Position numbers and translations under genes: made by a program. DNA of 34,649 nt from assembly GCA_021850095.1 (NCBI GenBank), contig JAJZRX010000030.1, positions 1-34,649 of the forward strand, in the 5' to 3' direction. Within the stretch, counting starts at the first letter, position 1. Each line of letters opens with the position of its first letter. The notes beneath the pieces are model-generated. The model worked only from the letters and a program-made list of their open reading frames with translations. It had not been told where the DNA came from and did not search any database. Of the stretch, positions 1-8,003 are shown in pieces. Origin of the DNA: Deltaproteobacteria bacterium. Lineage in GTDB: Bacteria > Desulfobacterota > Desulfuromonadia > Geobacterales > Pseudopelobacteraceae.

Positions 1-29
1 GGTTGAAACTGAATTCGATTCATCTTCAT
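1..29 (-). CDS. start of a leftward gene, possibly an IS1595-type transposase (partial)
   Basis: A leftward ATG at 29-27 is followed by ten open codons reading MKMNRIQFQP before the window ends. A strong ribosome binding site (GAGGAG) lies just upstream of the ATG. The short N-terminus with an 'IQFQ' segment resembles the beginning of IS1595/ISXO2-family transposases, which typically open with a similar phrase before a zinc ribbon. The element itself lies outside the window, so the family is a weak guess; that a gene starts here is better supported than its identity. Confidence 0.4.
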
Positions 30-549
30 GGCAATCTCCTCAAAGGTAGTTGCCATGGAGCGTAACATACTGATGGGACAGAATAAGTCCACATCGCTTA
101 CAGCGGAAGAATAACGCTAATCAGGTCCATGAAAAAGCTGACCAGTCCCGTGAAGAAAACGTTTTTGCTGAAGCCGAAGTATTTTTTTTCTTCCATCCTC
201 TTTATCTCCCCGACCTGTCAGGTACGTATTTCCCATCCCGGTAGCCTTGGTGGCCGTATTATTATAGATGCTTTGCCTGACAGATCGACCATGATTGCGC
301 CGGTATTATCTGAAGTAGCCGGCTATTGCCTAGCGGAACAATTCGGTCGAATAGTTGTAATCACCGCAAATAAAAAAACTCCTGCCCTCGGTTTTGAAGA
401 GCAGGAGTCATCAGCTTGTCAGCAAGCGCTTATGGCGAACTCCATCGCCGTTAATATGTGGTATGAGCGTACCTTAGTCAGGCATTCAGGTCAAGAAAAT
501 CTGTCGTTTGAGAGCAGCGCGGGTTGAATCAGCCGTTCATGCCCGATAA
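30..549. other. 520-bp region without a convincing gene
   Basis: This stretch separates the leftward gene at the left edge from the end of modC. A 132-codon rightward frame at 129-527 is open, but it lacks a ribosome binding site, has no recognisable domain and reads straight through a strong terminator hairpin at 372-408, so I do not call it. The sequence TGGGACAG near 75-82 could belong to a terminal repeat of an insertion sequence whose transposase starts at 29, but no clear element end is visible. Confidence 0.4.
372..408 (-). terminator. Rho-independent terminator of the mod operon
   Basis: On the minus strand the arms ACTCCTGC and GCAGGAGT (408-401 and 385-378) form a perfect 8-bp stem followed by seven T residues. 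It lies about 140 nt beyond the modC stop codon and points the right way to end a modABC transcript. Confidence 0.6.
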
Positions 550-1608
550 TCAGCCCGGCAGCATGCGGAAGGCGGAGGCCTTGATGGCGATATAAACAGT
601 GCCGCCCGGCACGATGTCCAGTTCATTAACCGCATCCTGGACAACCTCGGCAACCAGCGTATTGCCGGCGCATTCCAACTCTACGCCGATCTTCCGGCCG
701 GAACTGAACAGGGAGCGGATATCGCAGCGCAACAGGTTGCGGGCGCTGATCGCCTCGGGGTGCTGCTTGAAGAGCATGATGTCCTTGGAGGAGAGTTCGA
801 CCAGGGAACAGTCGCGATCGGCAGCGACCGACAGCAGCAGCTGCCCGGAGCCCCAGGGATAGGCGAAAAGTCCGGCGGAGGGCGCCGGGCGGCCCAGCTT
901 CAGCAGATTGATGTAGCCGACCGGGCTTTGCCCCATACGGTTTCTGGCCAGTTCTTCGCTGCTGGCCTGCTGTACCACGGCCCCTTTTTCAATCATCAGC
1001 ACCTGGTCGGTCATCAGCCGCATCTCGACCAGCGAGTGGGAGATGAACAGGTAGGGGATGCCGAAATGTTCGCTGACGCTCCGCAAATAGGGGATGATCT
1101 GGAAACGCAGGACATCGTCCAGCGCCGAAAGCGGCTCGTCCATCAGCAGCAGGCGCGGGTTGGCCAAAAGCGCCCGCCCCAGGGCGACGCGCTGCTTTTC
1201 ACCCCCTGACAGGGTGGTGACCGAGCGCTCAAGCAGTCCTTCCAGTTTCAGTACCGCCACCAGATCGGTGAAGTCGATGGTGCGTAGATGCGCCGGGCAG
1301 CGTTTGAAGCCGTAGAGCAGGTTGTTACGGACGTTGAGATGCTCGAACAGGCTGTGCTGCTGGAAGACCATCGCAATCCGGCGCTGTTCGGGACGCAGGT
1401 TGATTGTGGCGGAACTGCTGAAAAGGCACTCGCCATCTAGGAGTATCTCGCCGCTGTCCGGCTGGAGCAGCCCGGCCAGCATGCCCACCAGGGTTGACTT
1501 GCCGCTGCCCGAGGCGCCGAAAATGCCGACCCGCTCTCCGGCCAGCGAAATATCGGCCTCCAGCTGGAAGTCGGGGTAGCGCTTGCCTACCTTCATCGAA
1601 AGCTGCAC
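550..1608 (-). CDS. modC: molybdate ABC transporter ATP-binding protein ModC
   Basis: Cytoplasmic ATPase that powers molybdate import through ModB. The N-terminal nucleotide-binding domain shows Walker A GASGSGKST, the Q-loop in VFQQHSLFEHL, the ABC signature LSGGEKQRVALGRALL, Walker B LLLMDEPLSALDD and the switch histidine in ISHS. The last 70 or so residues form the MOP/TOBE-type domain typical of ModC, which binds oxyanion. I choose the GTG at 1608-1606: it begins VQLSMKVGKRY, as ModC proteins do, has GGGAGGGG just upstream, and follows the modB stop (TGA at 1612-1610) by one base. This gives 352 residues, the same length as the E. coli protein. An ATG at 1653 would overlap modB by 44 nt and add an unconserved N-terminus. 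It is the last gene of a modA-modB-modC operon. Confidence 0.95.
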   Translation of the reverse strand: MQLSMKVGKRYPDFQLEADISLAGERVGIFGASGSGKSTLVGMLAGLLQPDSGEILLDGECLFSSSATINLRPEQRRIAMVFQQHSLFEHLNVRNNLLYGFKRCPAHLRTIDFTDLVAVLKLEGLLERSVTTLSGGEKQRVALGRALLANPRLLLMDEPLSALDDVLRFQIIPYLRSVSEHFGIPYLFISHSLVEMRLMTDQVLMIEKGAVVQQASSEELARNRMGQSPVGYINLLKLGRPAPSAGLFAYPWGSGQLLLSVAADRDCSLVELSSKDIMLFKQHPEAISARNLLRCDIRSLFSSGRKIGVELECAGNTLVAEVVQDAVNELDIVPGGTVYIAIKASAFRMLPG

Positions 1609-1609
1609 G

Positions 1610-2299
1610 TCACCCCTCCCGCTTTGTTGTCCGGCCATTGGGGCGCCAGGCATACAGCGCCAGCAGCACCAGGAAGGAGAAGATCAGCATGACGATCGCC
1701 ATGCGATGGGCCTGGGCATACTCCAGTGCCTCCACATGATCGTAGATCTGCACCGAAGCCACCCGCGAGACGCCGGGGATGTTGCCGCCGATCATCAGCA
1801 CCACCCCGAACTCTCCCACGGTATGGGCAAAGGTCAGAATCGAAGCGGTCAAAAAACCGGGGCGGGCCAGCGGCAGAGCCACACTGAAAAACGCATCCAG
1901 CCGGGAGGCCCCCAGCGTGGCGGCCACCTCCAGGGGACGGTCGCCGATGGACTCAAAGGCGTTCTGCAGCGGCTGCACCATGAAGGGCAGCGAGTAAAAG
2001 ACCGAGCCCAGCACCAGTCCAGGAAAGGTGAAGGGCAGGGCGCCGATCCCCAGTCTGCCGGTCAGGTAGCCAAGCGGGCCGCCGGGCCCCATGGCCAGCA
2101 GCAGGTAGAAACCGAGCACCGACGGCGGCAGCACCAGCGGCAGCGCCACCACCGCGCCGATGACACCTTTCAGGCGTGAGCGGGTGCGGGCCAGCCACCA
2201 GGCGATCGGAGTTCCCACGAGCAGCAGGATCAGCGTGACGCAGGTGGCCAGTTTGACCGTCAGCCAGATTGACTGGATATCGCTGTCGTTCAGTACCAT
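1610..2299 (-). CDS. modB: molybdate ABC transporter permease ModB
   Basis: Inner-membrane permease that forms the molybdate channel with ModC on the cytoplasmic face and receives substrate from ModA. About five hydrophobic segments are visible. The cytoplasmic EAA loop is clear around [20 protein letters not shown], which docks onto the ATPase. The segment [15 protein letters not shown] is characteristic of ModB. I start at the ATG at 2299 ([12 protein letters not shown]), which lies 4 nt beyond the modA stop and gives 229 residues, the same length as E. coli ModB. An upstream in-frame start at 2335 would lie inside modA and add a poor N-terminus. Confidence 0.95.
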   Translation of the reverse strand: MVLNDSDIQSIWLTVKLATCVTLILLLVGTPIAWWLARTRSRLKGVIGAVVALPLVLPPSVLGFYLLLAMGPGGPLGYLTGRLGIGALPFTFPGLVLGSVFYSLPFMVQPLQNAFESIGDRPLEVAATLGASRLDAFFSVALPLARPGFLTASILTFAHTVGEFGVVLMIGGNIPGVSRVASVQIYDHVEALEYAQAHRMAIVMLIFSFLVLLALYAWRPNGRTTKREG

Positions 2300-2303
2300 C
2301 GCG

Positions 2304-3074
2304 CTACTTTCCCGCCTGCTCGCCCGGAAGTCCAAAACCGTATTTTGTCAAAATCGCGCGCGTCTCTTTTGTATCCATATGAGCGGAGAAGCTTTTTGCC
2401 AGCGGCTTGTCGCCTCCCCGCCTGGTGATGATGTAGCCCTGTTCAAGCGGTTGGTGCAAGGTGTCGGGTATCAGAACGTACCTCCCATTTTTTGCCAGTT
2501 CCGGACTGAGCGCCAGGGAAAGAGCGATGATCCCGGCCTGGGCATTGCCGCTCTGAACGAACCGGGCGGCCTGGGCGACACTCTCCCCCACAACCAGCCT
2601 GCTGCGCACGCTACCCCACAGACCGGCCGCCCGCAGGGCTTCCTCGGCGCGTTTGCCGTAGGGGGCATGCTTCGGATTGGCAATCGCAATCCGCTTGAAG
2701 CGGGGATCGGCCAGGCTGGCCAGGGTCATTTTAGCGGCGTCCTTGCCAGCGCTCCAGAGTACGATCCGGCCAACGGCATAGGGTTTCACCTCGGAAGCGG
2801 CCAGCCCCAGTCGGGCAAGCTGGCGGGGAAAACTGATATCGGCGGAAAAAAACAGGTCATAGGGAGCGCCCTGCCGGATCTGGGTCTGGAATTTGCCTGA
2901 AGAACCGTAGACGACCTGAATCTGATCGCCGGGATGGCTCCTCTCAAATCCGCCAACGATCTCGTCCAGGGCGTATTTCAGGTCTGCCGCCGCCGCAATC
3001 GTAATCTTTTCGGCCTGGGCAGGCGCGATAGGCATCAGACACATAACCACAAGAATAAGCATAAGCAGTCGCAT
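2304..3074 (-). CDS. modA: periplasmic molybdate-binding protein ModA
   Basis: Substrate-binding component of the molybdate transporter. The ATG at 3074 follows GGAAAGGAGAACTGCC, a strong ribosome binding site, and opens with a classic Sec signal peptide ([21 protein letters not shown]) ending at A-Q-A. The mature part begins [18 protein letters not shown]; the AAADL segment and the later SSGKFQTQI are ModA oxyanion-binding features. The length, 256 residues, matches the family. The frame stays open upstream to 3206, but that extension lacks a signal and is rejected. It is the first gene of the mod operon, and a -35/-10 promoter lies about 115 nt upstream. Confidence 0.95.
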   Translation of the reverse strand: MRLLMLILVVMCLMPIAPAQAEKITIAAAADLKYALDEIVGGFERSHPGDQIQVVYGSSGKFQTQIRQGAPYDLFFSADISFPRQLARLGLAASEVKPYAVGRIVLWSAGKDAAKMTLASLADPRFKRIAIANPKHAPYGKRAEEALRAAGLWGSVRSRLVVGESVAQAARFVQSGNAQAGIIALSLALSPELAKNGRYVLIPDTLHQPLEQGYIITRRGGDKPLAKSFSAHMDTKETRAILTKYGFGLPGEQAGK

Positions 3075-3153
3075 GGCAGTTCTCCTTTCCAGCCTGAAGC
3101 ACCACATTGCATGCCAACGGCGATGTTTTGCGGAACAACGCAATTTCAGCGCA

Positions 3154-3179
3154 TTACCGGTTTGCTGTTGTGCCGGTAA
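3154..3179. promoter_or_regulatory. inverted repeat in the modA leader
   Basis: TTACCGG (3154-3160) and CCGGTAA (3173-3179) are perfect 7-bp inverted repeats separated by 12 nt, lying between the predicted -10 box and the modA start. It could be an operator or a leader-RNA hairpin. It does not match a ModE or Moco-riboswitch pattern that I can recognise. Confidence 0.3.
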
Positions 3180-3188
3180 ACCTGAACG

Positions 3189-3217
3189 TTTATAGCCATT
3201 GGGCAATAATTAATCAA
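3189..3217 (-). promoter_or_regulatory. predicted sigma-70 promoter of modABC
   Basis: On the minus strand TTGATT (3217-3212), a 17-nt spacer and TATAAA (3194-3189) form a good sigma-70 promoter between the end of the acetate-kinase-family gene and modA. It would give a leader of about 110 nt. Confidence 0.5.
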
Positions 3218-3271
3218 CAGCCGAAATTTAATGCAGACCGGAGCGGGATAGGTGAGGAGGGACGTGTACTT

Positions 3272-4570
3272 TCAGGGATGGCAGCGGTCGGATGCCTCGG
3301 TGCAGACTTTCGGCACGAAATCGGGGTGTGAGAAGGTATAGGCGTGGCTGGCATGGTCGACGCTCCCCCTGGCCAGAATCGAAGCCACATCCTCGGCAAA
3401 GGCAAGCTGTTCGTCACTGGGAATCACAAAAATCCGGGTTGACGACTCCGGGGCCGAAAGATCCGTTTCCCGATCACAGAACGGCAGTTTCCTGTTCTTT
3501 TCCCGATCCAGCTGCAGACCGAACACCTCCAGCCCTTCCAGGGCCAGCTGACGCATATACCAGTCCTCACTGCCGGAACCATGGGAGAAAACCACCCCAT
3601 CCAGTGGCCCCGTCGCCGCACAGTACGATCCGATATACTTTTTCAGCCGGTAGGATTCAATTTTCAGGGCCAGGGCGCAGCGTTCGTCACCGTCCAAAGC
3701 GGCCTGAATCAGAGCCCGACGGCCGATACGCTTGCCGATGATGCCGAAAATACCGCTCTTCTGGTTCAGGATGCCGTCCATTTCCCGGGCCGACAGATTG
3801 CCGCGATTCATTTCAAAGGAGATGATCCCGGCATCAATGTCGCCGCAGCGGGTATCCATGACCGCACCCTCCAGCGGGGTCAAACCCATGCTGGTGTCGA
3901 TCGACACGCCGTTGCGGATGGCGCAGATCGAAACGCCGCGATCCAGGTAAATCGTCACCAGGTTGCATTGCCCGTGCGGTTTCCCCAGCAGGGCCGCCGC
4001 CCGCCGGGATAGGTATAGATGGGCATGGCCGTGGAAGCCGTAGCGGCGGACGGCATACTGTTGGTACCACTCGTAGGGCAGCGGGTAGACAAAAGCCTGC
4101 TCCGGCATGGTCTGATGAAAGGCCGTGTCGAAAACCGCGATATGGGGGATATCCGGCAGCAACCTGCGGGCCGCCTCGATGCCGGCGCTGTTGTGAGTGT
4201 TGTGCATCGGGGCCAGCTGCTGCAGATCCCGGATGGTTGTGAAAGTCTGCTCGTCGATAACGGAGGAATTGCAGAAGTTTTCACCGCCATGGGCGACCCG
4301 GTGGCCAACCGCTGCGATTTCCCCGATGTGCTCCACAACCCCGTGACTCGAATTGGCCAGCTCGGACAGAATCAGTGAAAGAGCGTCCTGGTGATCGCAG
4401 TAATCAAGGTAGATGCTGCGCTTTTGCCGTCCGGGCTGGATATAGACCAGGTACGAGTCGCCCAGCCCGACCCGCTCAACATTTCCCAGGGCCAGCAGGG
4501 CAAAATCATCCCGCCGGAAAAGCCGAAAATGGATCGAAGTGCTCCAGCAGTTGAGTGTCAGTATTTTCAT
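3272..4570 (-). CDS. acetate-kinase-family protein with degenerate nucleotide-binding motifs
   Basis: Member of the acetate/butyrate kinase family (ASKHA fold), 432 residues, a little longer than usual. The acyl-phosphate side is well preserved: N7 in LNCWSTS, GHRVAHGG, FDTAFHQTMPE, RRYGFHG, DTSMGLTPLEG and TRCGDID keep the expected Asn, Arg, Asp, His and Arg. The nucleotide side is not. The first phosphate loop NxGSSSxK reads NCWSTSIH, the HLGNGGS loop reads YLDRGVS, the S-D-x-R adenine segment reads I-G-R-R, and the GGIGEN adenosine loop reads HGSGSE. A C-terminal extension of about 30 residues ends the protein. It is transcribed away from a MarR regulator and CoA-transferase pair, so it belongs to an acetate-node locus. 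It may use another phosphoryl donor such as pyrophosphate, act as a sensor, or be inactive. Ordinary ATP-dependent acetate kinase is doubtful. Confidence 0.8.
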   Translation of the reverse strand: MKILTLNCWSTSIHFRLFRRDDFALLALGNVERVGLGDSYLVYIQPGRQKRSIYLDYCDHQDALSLILSELANSSHGVVEHIGEIAAVGHRVAHGGENFCNSSVIDEQTFTTIRDLQQLAPMHNTHNSAGIEAARRLLPDIPHIAVFDTAFHQTMPEQAFVYPLPYEWYQQYAVRRYGFHGHAHLYLSRRAAALLGKPHGQCNLVTIYLDRGVSICAIRNGVSIDTSMGLTPLEGAVMDTRCGDIDAGIISFEMNRGNLSAREMDGILNQKSGIFGIIGKRIGRRALIQAALDGDERCALALKIESYRLKKYIGSYCAATGPLDGVVFSHGSGSEDWYMRQLALEGLEVFGLQLDREKNRKLPFCDRETDLSAPESSTRIFVIPSDEQLAFAEDVASILARGSVDHASHAYTFSHPDFVPKVCTEASDRCHP

Positions 4571-4641
4571 GGTTGTGACCGCCCGTAAATGGAATTGTCG
4601 CTGAATATAATTTGTGCTACATATAATTTATTATAAAAATA

Positions 4642-4669
4642 ATTTGCAATGCAAATAATAATTGTACAA
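4642..4669. promoter_or_regulatory. palindromic operator candidates between the kinase-like gene and marR
   Basis: The 116-bp divergent intergenic region is very AT-rich and holds a perfect 15-bp palindrome, ATTTGCA-A-TGCAAAT (4642-4656). A second short palindrome, TTGTACAA, lies at 4662-4669, just before marR. MarR proteins usually bind palindromes of this size in their own divergent promoters, so this is the likely autoregulatory site. Binding itself is inferred. Confidence 0.55.
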
Positions 4670-4686
4670 ACTACCCGGAGACAGAT

Positions 4687-5190
4687 ATGAACAGACAGAA
4701 TGATACTATTTCCGAAATCATCGACAACCTGCGGCGAACGGTGCAGGCGCTGAATGAATTCTACAAGGCGGCCGAGAAAGAAACCGGCCTGACCAATCCA
4801 CAGTTGTGGGCCGTCAAGCTGATTGCCGCTGCTGCGCCGATTAAACTTTCCGAACTGGCCAAGGGCATGTTCCTGCATCCTGCCACCGTGGTGGGGATCA
4901 TCGACCGGCTTGAGGCAAAGGGGCTGGTTGTGCGTACCCGCTCCAAAGAAGATCGCCGGGCCGTCGACCTGGCCCTGACGCCCCAGGGGCAGGAGCTGGT
5001 TGCCAACACGCCGGAAGCGGCTCAGATCATGCTCGTCAAAGGCCTCAAGGCGCTGCCGCCTGAAAATCTGCTGCAGGTTGCGGCCGGGATGGAGCAGCTG
5101 GTCGCGGTTCTTGGCGCCCAGGAGCGTGTCCCTCAGTTACTGTTTTCGCAGGATATGAATATGCCGGTCAGCCACAAAACATTCGACTGA
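4687..5190 (+). CDS. MarR-family transcriptional regulator
   Basis: A 167-residue winged-helix DNA-binding protein. The wHTH core runs from about residue 38 to 110: [20 protein letters not shown] is the recognition-helix region, followed by [13 protein letters not shown] and the wing [17 protein letters not shown], where the D-x-R-x3-L pattern is diagnostic of MarR. The flanking helices provide the dimer interface. The ATG at 4687 follows CCCGGAGACAGAT. It lies 28 nt upstream of the CoA-transferase gene on the same strand and is divergent from the acetate-kinase-like gene, so it probably controls both. The effector is unknown; an acyl-CoA or acetate-related metabolite is only a guess from context. 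Confidence 0.9.
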   Translation: MNRQNDTISEIIDNLRRTVQALNEFYKAAEKETGLTNPQLWAVKLIAAAAPIKLSELAKGMFLHPATVVGIIDRLEAKGLVVRTRSKEDRRAVDLALTPQGQELVANTPEAAQIMLVKGLKALPPENLLQVAAGMEQLVAVLGAQERVPQLLFSQDMNMPVSHKTFD

Positions 5191-5218
5191 CCTGCCACTA
5201 CACCCACGGAGGTTTACC

Positions 5219-6781
5219 ATGTCGGAGCTGCATCAACGCATCAGAAGAACCAGTCTGCACGAAAAAATCAAAGCGGTGGAAGCGGTCATACCGCTTTTCA
5301 AAAATGGCATGAACATCGGCTGGTCCGGATTCACTCCGGCCGGCTACCCCAAGGTCGTCCCGATCGCGCTGGCTGATCATGTGGAGAAGAACGGCCTGCA
5401 GGGCACGCTCAAATTCAACCTCTTCATCGGCGCCTCGGTCGGCGTCGAGACCGAGGACCGCTGGGCTTCACTGGACATGATCGACCGCCGCTGGCCGTAT
5501 CAGACCGGCAAGAACATCCAGGCCGGCATCAACGAAGGGAGGATCCGGATGGGCGACCGGCATCTCTCCATGTTTGCCCAGGATCTGGGCTACGGCTTCT
5601 ACACCAAGGACAACGGTGGCCGGCTCGACATCGCCATCATCGAATGCTCGGCCATCACCGAAGAGGGCGGCCTGGTGCTGACCGCTTCCTGCGGGGCGGT
5701 GCCGGAAATCGTCCAGATCGCTGACAAGATCATCATCGAGCTGAACACCTCGATCCCCAATTACGAAGGGCTGCACGACATCATCGAACCGATCAGCCCT
5801 CCCCGCCGCCAACCCTACCTGATCAGCCGGGTTGACGACCGGGCCGGTTCACCCTATGTGCGCGTTGATACGGACAAGATTGTTGCCATCATCGAATCCC
5901 GGCTGCCGGACAATGGCCGCTCCTTCAGCGAGCAGGATGATACCTCCGAAGCGATTGCCAACAATATCGTCGATTTCTTCAAGTTCGAAGTGGACAACGG
6001 CCGCCTGCCGAAAAACCTGCTGCCGCTGCAGTCCGGCGTTGGCTCGATCGCCAACGCGGTCATCGGCGGACTGGCCCAGGGGCCCTTCAGCGGCCTGCAG
6101 GTCTGGACCGAGGTACTGCAGGACACCATGCTCGATTTCTTCGATTCCGGGAAGCTCGATTTTGCCTCCACCGTGTCTCTATCATTTTCAGTTAACGGAT
6201 TCAAACGCTTTTACGACAACTGGGACAAGTACAGCAACAAGGTGCTGATGCGGCCACTCTCGATCGCCAACCATCCCGAGCCGATCCGCCGTCTGGGCTG
6301 CATCGCCATGAATACCCCGGTCGAGTTCGATATCTATGCCCACGCCAACTCGACCCTGGTGGGCGGGACCCGCATGATTAACGGCATCGGCGGTTCCGGC
6401 GATTTCCTGCGCAACGCCTACCTTTCGATCATGCACACCCCCTCCGCCCGGCCAAGCAAGACCGATCCGACCGGTATCACCTGCGTCGTCCCGCATGTGC
6501 CGCACGTTGACCACACCGAGCACGATCTGGATGTGCTGGTAACCGAGCAGGGGCTGGCCGACCTGCGCGGCTTGGCGCCCAAGGATCGGGCCCAGCTGAT
6601 CATCGACAAATGCGCCCATCCGGATTACAAACCGCTGCTGCAGGAGTACCTTGACATTGCCACCAAAGACTGCCTGGCCAGAAAGGCCGGGCACGAACCG
6701 CAACTGCTGGACCGGGTTTTCAAAATGCAGGTCAATCTGGCCAAAAATGGCACGATGAAAATCGACAACTGGGATCTGTAA
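5219..6781 (+). CDS. succinyl-CoA:acetate CoA-transferase (Ach1/Cat1 family)
   Basis: A 520-residue acetyl-CoA hydrolase/CoA-transferase family enzyme that moves CoA between succinyl-CoA and acetate. In Geobacter-type bacteria this step both activates acetate and replaces succinyl-CoA synthetase in the TCA cycle. The N-terminal half contains [14 protein letters not shown]. The central segment QVWTEVLQD contains E298, in the position of the catalytic glutamate that forms the glutamyl-CoA intermediate in this family. The C-terminal half contains the glycine-rich [16 protein letters not shown] and [12 protein letters not shown]. The start ATG follows CACGGAGGTTTACC. It is downstream of marR by 28 nt. 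A decayed copy of the last 169 nt lies 0.8 kb downstream. 4-hydroxybutyrate or propionyl-CoA specificity cannot be excluded by eye. Confidence 0.9.
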   Translation: MSELHQRIRRTSLHEKIKAVEAVIPLFKNGMNIGWSGFTPAGYPKVVPIALADHVEKNGLQGTLKFNLFIGASVGVETEDRWASLDMIDRRWPYQTGKNIQAGINEGRIRMGDRHLSMFAQDLGYGFYTKDNGGRLDIAIIECSAITEEGGLVLTASCGAVPEIVQIADKIIIELNTSIPNYEGLHDIIEPISPPRRQPYLISRVDDRAGSPYVRVDTDKIVAIIESRLPDNGRSFSEQDDTSEAIANNIVDFFKFEVDNGRLPKNLLPLQSGVGSIANAVIGGLAQGPFSGLQVWTEVLQDTMLDFFDSGKLDFASTVSLSFSVNGFKRFYDNWDKYSNKVLMRPLSIANHPEPIRRLGCIAMNTPVEFDIYAHANSTLVGGTRMINGIGGSGDFLRNAYLSIMHTPSARPSKTDPTGITCVVPHVPHVDHTEHDLDVLVTEQGLADLRGLAPKDRAQLIIDKCAHPDYKPLLQEYLDIATKDCLARKAGHEPQLLDRVFKMQVNLAKNGTMKIDNWDL

Positions 6782-6868
6782 TTACTCCCGACAGCTGAGA
6801 AGTCCTGTGCAAAAAGCTCTTTTGCTGATGCAAACCGGTTGGACACGGTCTTGGGAATGGTATAAAAG

Positions 6869-6909
6869 CTAAAGGCTCCCCCTGACTTCATGTCGGAGGG
6901 AGCCTTTAG
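6869..6909. terminator. terminator hairpin after the CoA-transferase gene
   Basis: CTAAAGGCTCCC (6869-6880) and GGGAGCCTTTAG (6898-6909) make a perfect 12-bp stem with a 17-nt loop. It lies 88 nt beyond the CoA-transferase stop and between two converging genes, so it may serve both strands. The T-tract is weak on the plus side; the minus side is followed by CTTTTATA. Confidence 0.6.
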
Positions 6910-6964
6910 TTCACCATCTTGAGGCTGGTTTTTTGCGGAATAAGCCTGTTGTTAGTGGGAGGCC

Positions 6965-7267
6965 TTATTTTGATTTTGCCAATTGCAGCGGGATATCCAT
7001 TTCTTCATGCAGAATCCGGATTATTTCCGGACGCCCGTCGGTAAGCCATCGAAAGAAAACCACATGATGGTTGACCTTGGATTTAAAGCATCCTTCCTTG
7101 ATATATGAAAAATCAACATTAAAAGTCTCCTGGGAGGCGATCTTTTCAAAACAATCGAATATGCCTTTAATGTAGATCTGCTCTTGATTCTTGCCCCAGT
7201 TTTTCCTTGTGTAGCGTGCGATATCCTTCAAATCGGTCAATGCGGCTCTCTTGATCACATATCTCAT
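6965..7267 (-). CDS. RelE/ParE-family toxin
   Basis: A 100-residue protein of the RelE/ParE superfamily. It begins MRYVIKRAALTDLKDIARYT, the usual beta-strand plus helix with D-L-x-x-I-x-x-Y/W. It ends with a VNHHVVFFRW strand and IIRILHEEMDI, matching the ParE C-terminal pattern R-x-L-H-x-x-M-D. ParE toxins usually act on DNA gyrase, while RelE cuts mRNA; the R-I-L-H-x-x-M-D ending favours ParE. Its start overlaps the antitoxin stop by 4 nt (ATGA), so the pair is translationally coupled. The pair lies between the intact CoA-transferase gene and a relic of a second copy, in AT-richer DNA, which suggests acquisition. Confidence 0.88.
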   Translation of the reverse strand: MRYVIKRAALTDLKDIARYTRKNWGKNQEQIYIKGIFDCFEKIASQETFNVDFSYIKEGCFKSKVNHHVVFFRWLTDGRPEIIRILHEEMDIPLQLAKSK

Positions 7268-7512
7268 GCTGTTAAGCCGTCTTCCTGTTCCAGTTGGGAC
7301 ATAAAGTCTTCATAGGAGCATTCGACAGATTCACTCGTAAGCCCCACATCAATGGCGTGTTTTAACGCCTTGATCTTGGCCTGGTGCATTTCCAGCAGAC
7401 TGAGACCAGCCCTGACAACCTCGCTGCGAGAGCAAAAACTTCCGGCTTCTATTTGTGAATCAATAAATTCATCATAATGAGCCCCGAGTGTTACGCTTGC
7501 ATTCCTTCTCAT
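7264..7512 (-). CDS. ParD-family antitoxin
   Basis: An 82-residue type II antitoxin of the ribbon-helix-helix type. The N-terminal strand RRNASVTLGAHYDEFIDSQI and helices around SRSEVVRAGLSLLEMHQAK are standard for the ParD DNA-binding domain. The acidic C-terminus (YEDFMSQLEQEDG) would wrap and neutralise the toxin. It precedes the toxin gene, with a 4-nt overlap. AAGGAGGGTTCAG upstream is a strong ribosome binding site. A short palindrome at 7533-7547 sits in the promoter region and is the likely autorepression site. Confidence 0.88.
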   Translation of the reverse strand: MRRNASVTLGAHYDEFIDSQIEAGSFCSRSEVVRAGLSLLEMHQAKIKALKHAIDVGLTSESVECSYEDFMSQLEQEDGLTA

Positions 7513-7532
7513 CTGAACCCTCCTTCAGCCTG

Positions 7533-7547
7533 TATTACTATGTAATA
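7533..7547. promoter_or_regulatory. candidate operator of the ParD/ParE pair
   Basis: TATTAC-TAT-GTAATA is a perfect 6-bp inverted repeat with a 3-nt centre, 21 nt upstream of the antitoxin start codon. Ribbon-helix-helix antitoxins normally repress their own promoter at such sites. Confidence 0.45.
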
Positions 7548-7616
7548 TACGCCGTCAGGATTCAGATTTCAACGTACAATGAACGCGCAGTGTCTTGCCC
7601 GAAAAGCACACACTAA

Positions 7617-7784
7617 CGCCCACCCCGATTACAAACCGCTGCTGCAGGAGTATCTTGACATTGCCGCCAAGGACTGTCTGGCCAGAAAGGCGGTCACGAA
7701 CCCCAGTTGCTGGGCCGGGTTTTCAAGATGCAGGTCAACCTGGCCAAGAACGGCACGATGAAAATCGACAAATGGGATCTGTGA
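7617..7784 (+). pseudogene. decayed 3' end of a second CoA-transferase gene
   Basis: These 168 nt align with the last 169 nt of the intact CoA-transferase gene (6613-6781). About nine in ten positions match by eye, and the copy ends in its own stop, TGA. One base is missing in the stretch AAGGCGGTCACGAAC (intact: AAGGCCGGGCACGAAC), which shifts the frame. Apart from that gap, most differences are at third codon positions. This suggests the fragment comes from a paralogue that had evolved under selection before it was truncated, not from a recent duplication. Its 5' portion, about 1.4 kb, is missing, and the ParDE-like pair occupies the space between the copies. A normal terminator still follows it. 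Confidence 0.85.
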
Positions 7785-7830
7785 TTACAGTTGGAGATAT
7801 AGCAGATAAATAGTCTGTTCACGAAACAAA

Positions 7831-7863
7831 ACCGGGACGCGGCCATCAAGGCTTCGTCCCGGT
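7831..7863 (+). terminator. Rho-independent terminator behind the CoA-transferase relic
   Basis: ACCGGGACG (7831-7839) and CGTCCCGGT (7855-7863) form a perfect 9-bp stem, followed by CTTGTGTGTTTTTATC. It lies 46 nt after the relic stop codon and probably belonged to the lost second CoA-transferase gene. Confidence 0.65.
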
Positions 7864-8003
7864 CTTGTGTGTTTTTATCTGATTCTACTGGTGAGTGCGT
7901 TTCAAGTTCTGGTTGTTTTCTGCATGACATACGGTGGTTATTGATTATCTTGGATGCCTGACCCTAGGCGGTTGAATTAATTACGCATTGATCTAGATAA
8001 CGC

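Noticed and set aside
129..527. A 132-codon rightward open frame left of modC
   Set aside because: No ribosome binding site, no recognisable domain, and it runs through a strong terminator hairpin of the opposite strand at 372-408.
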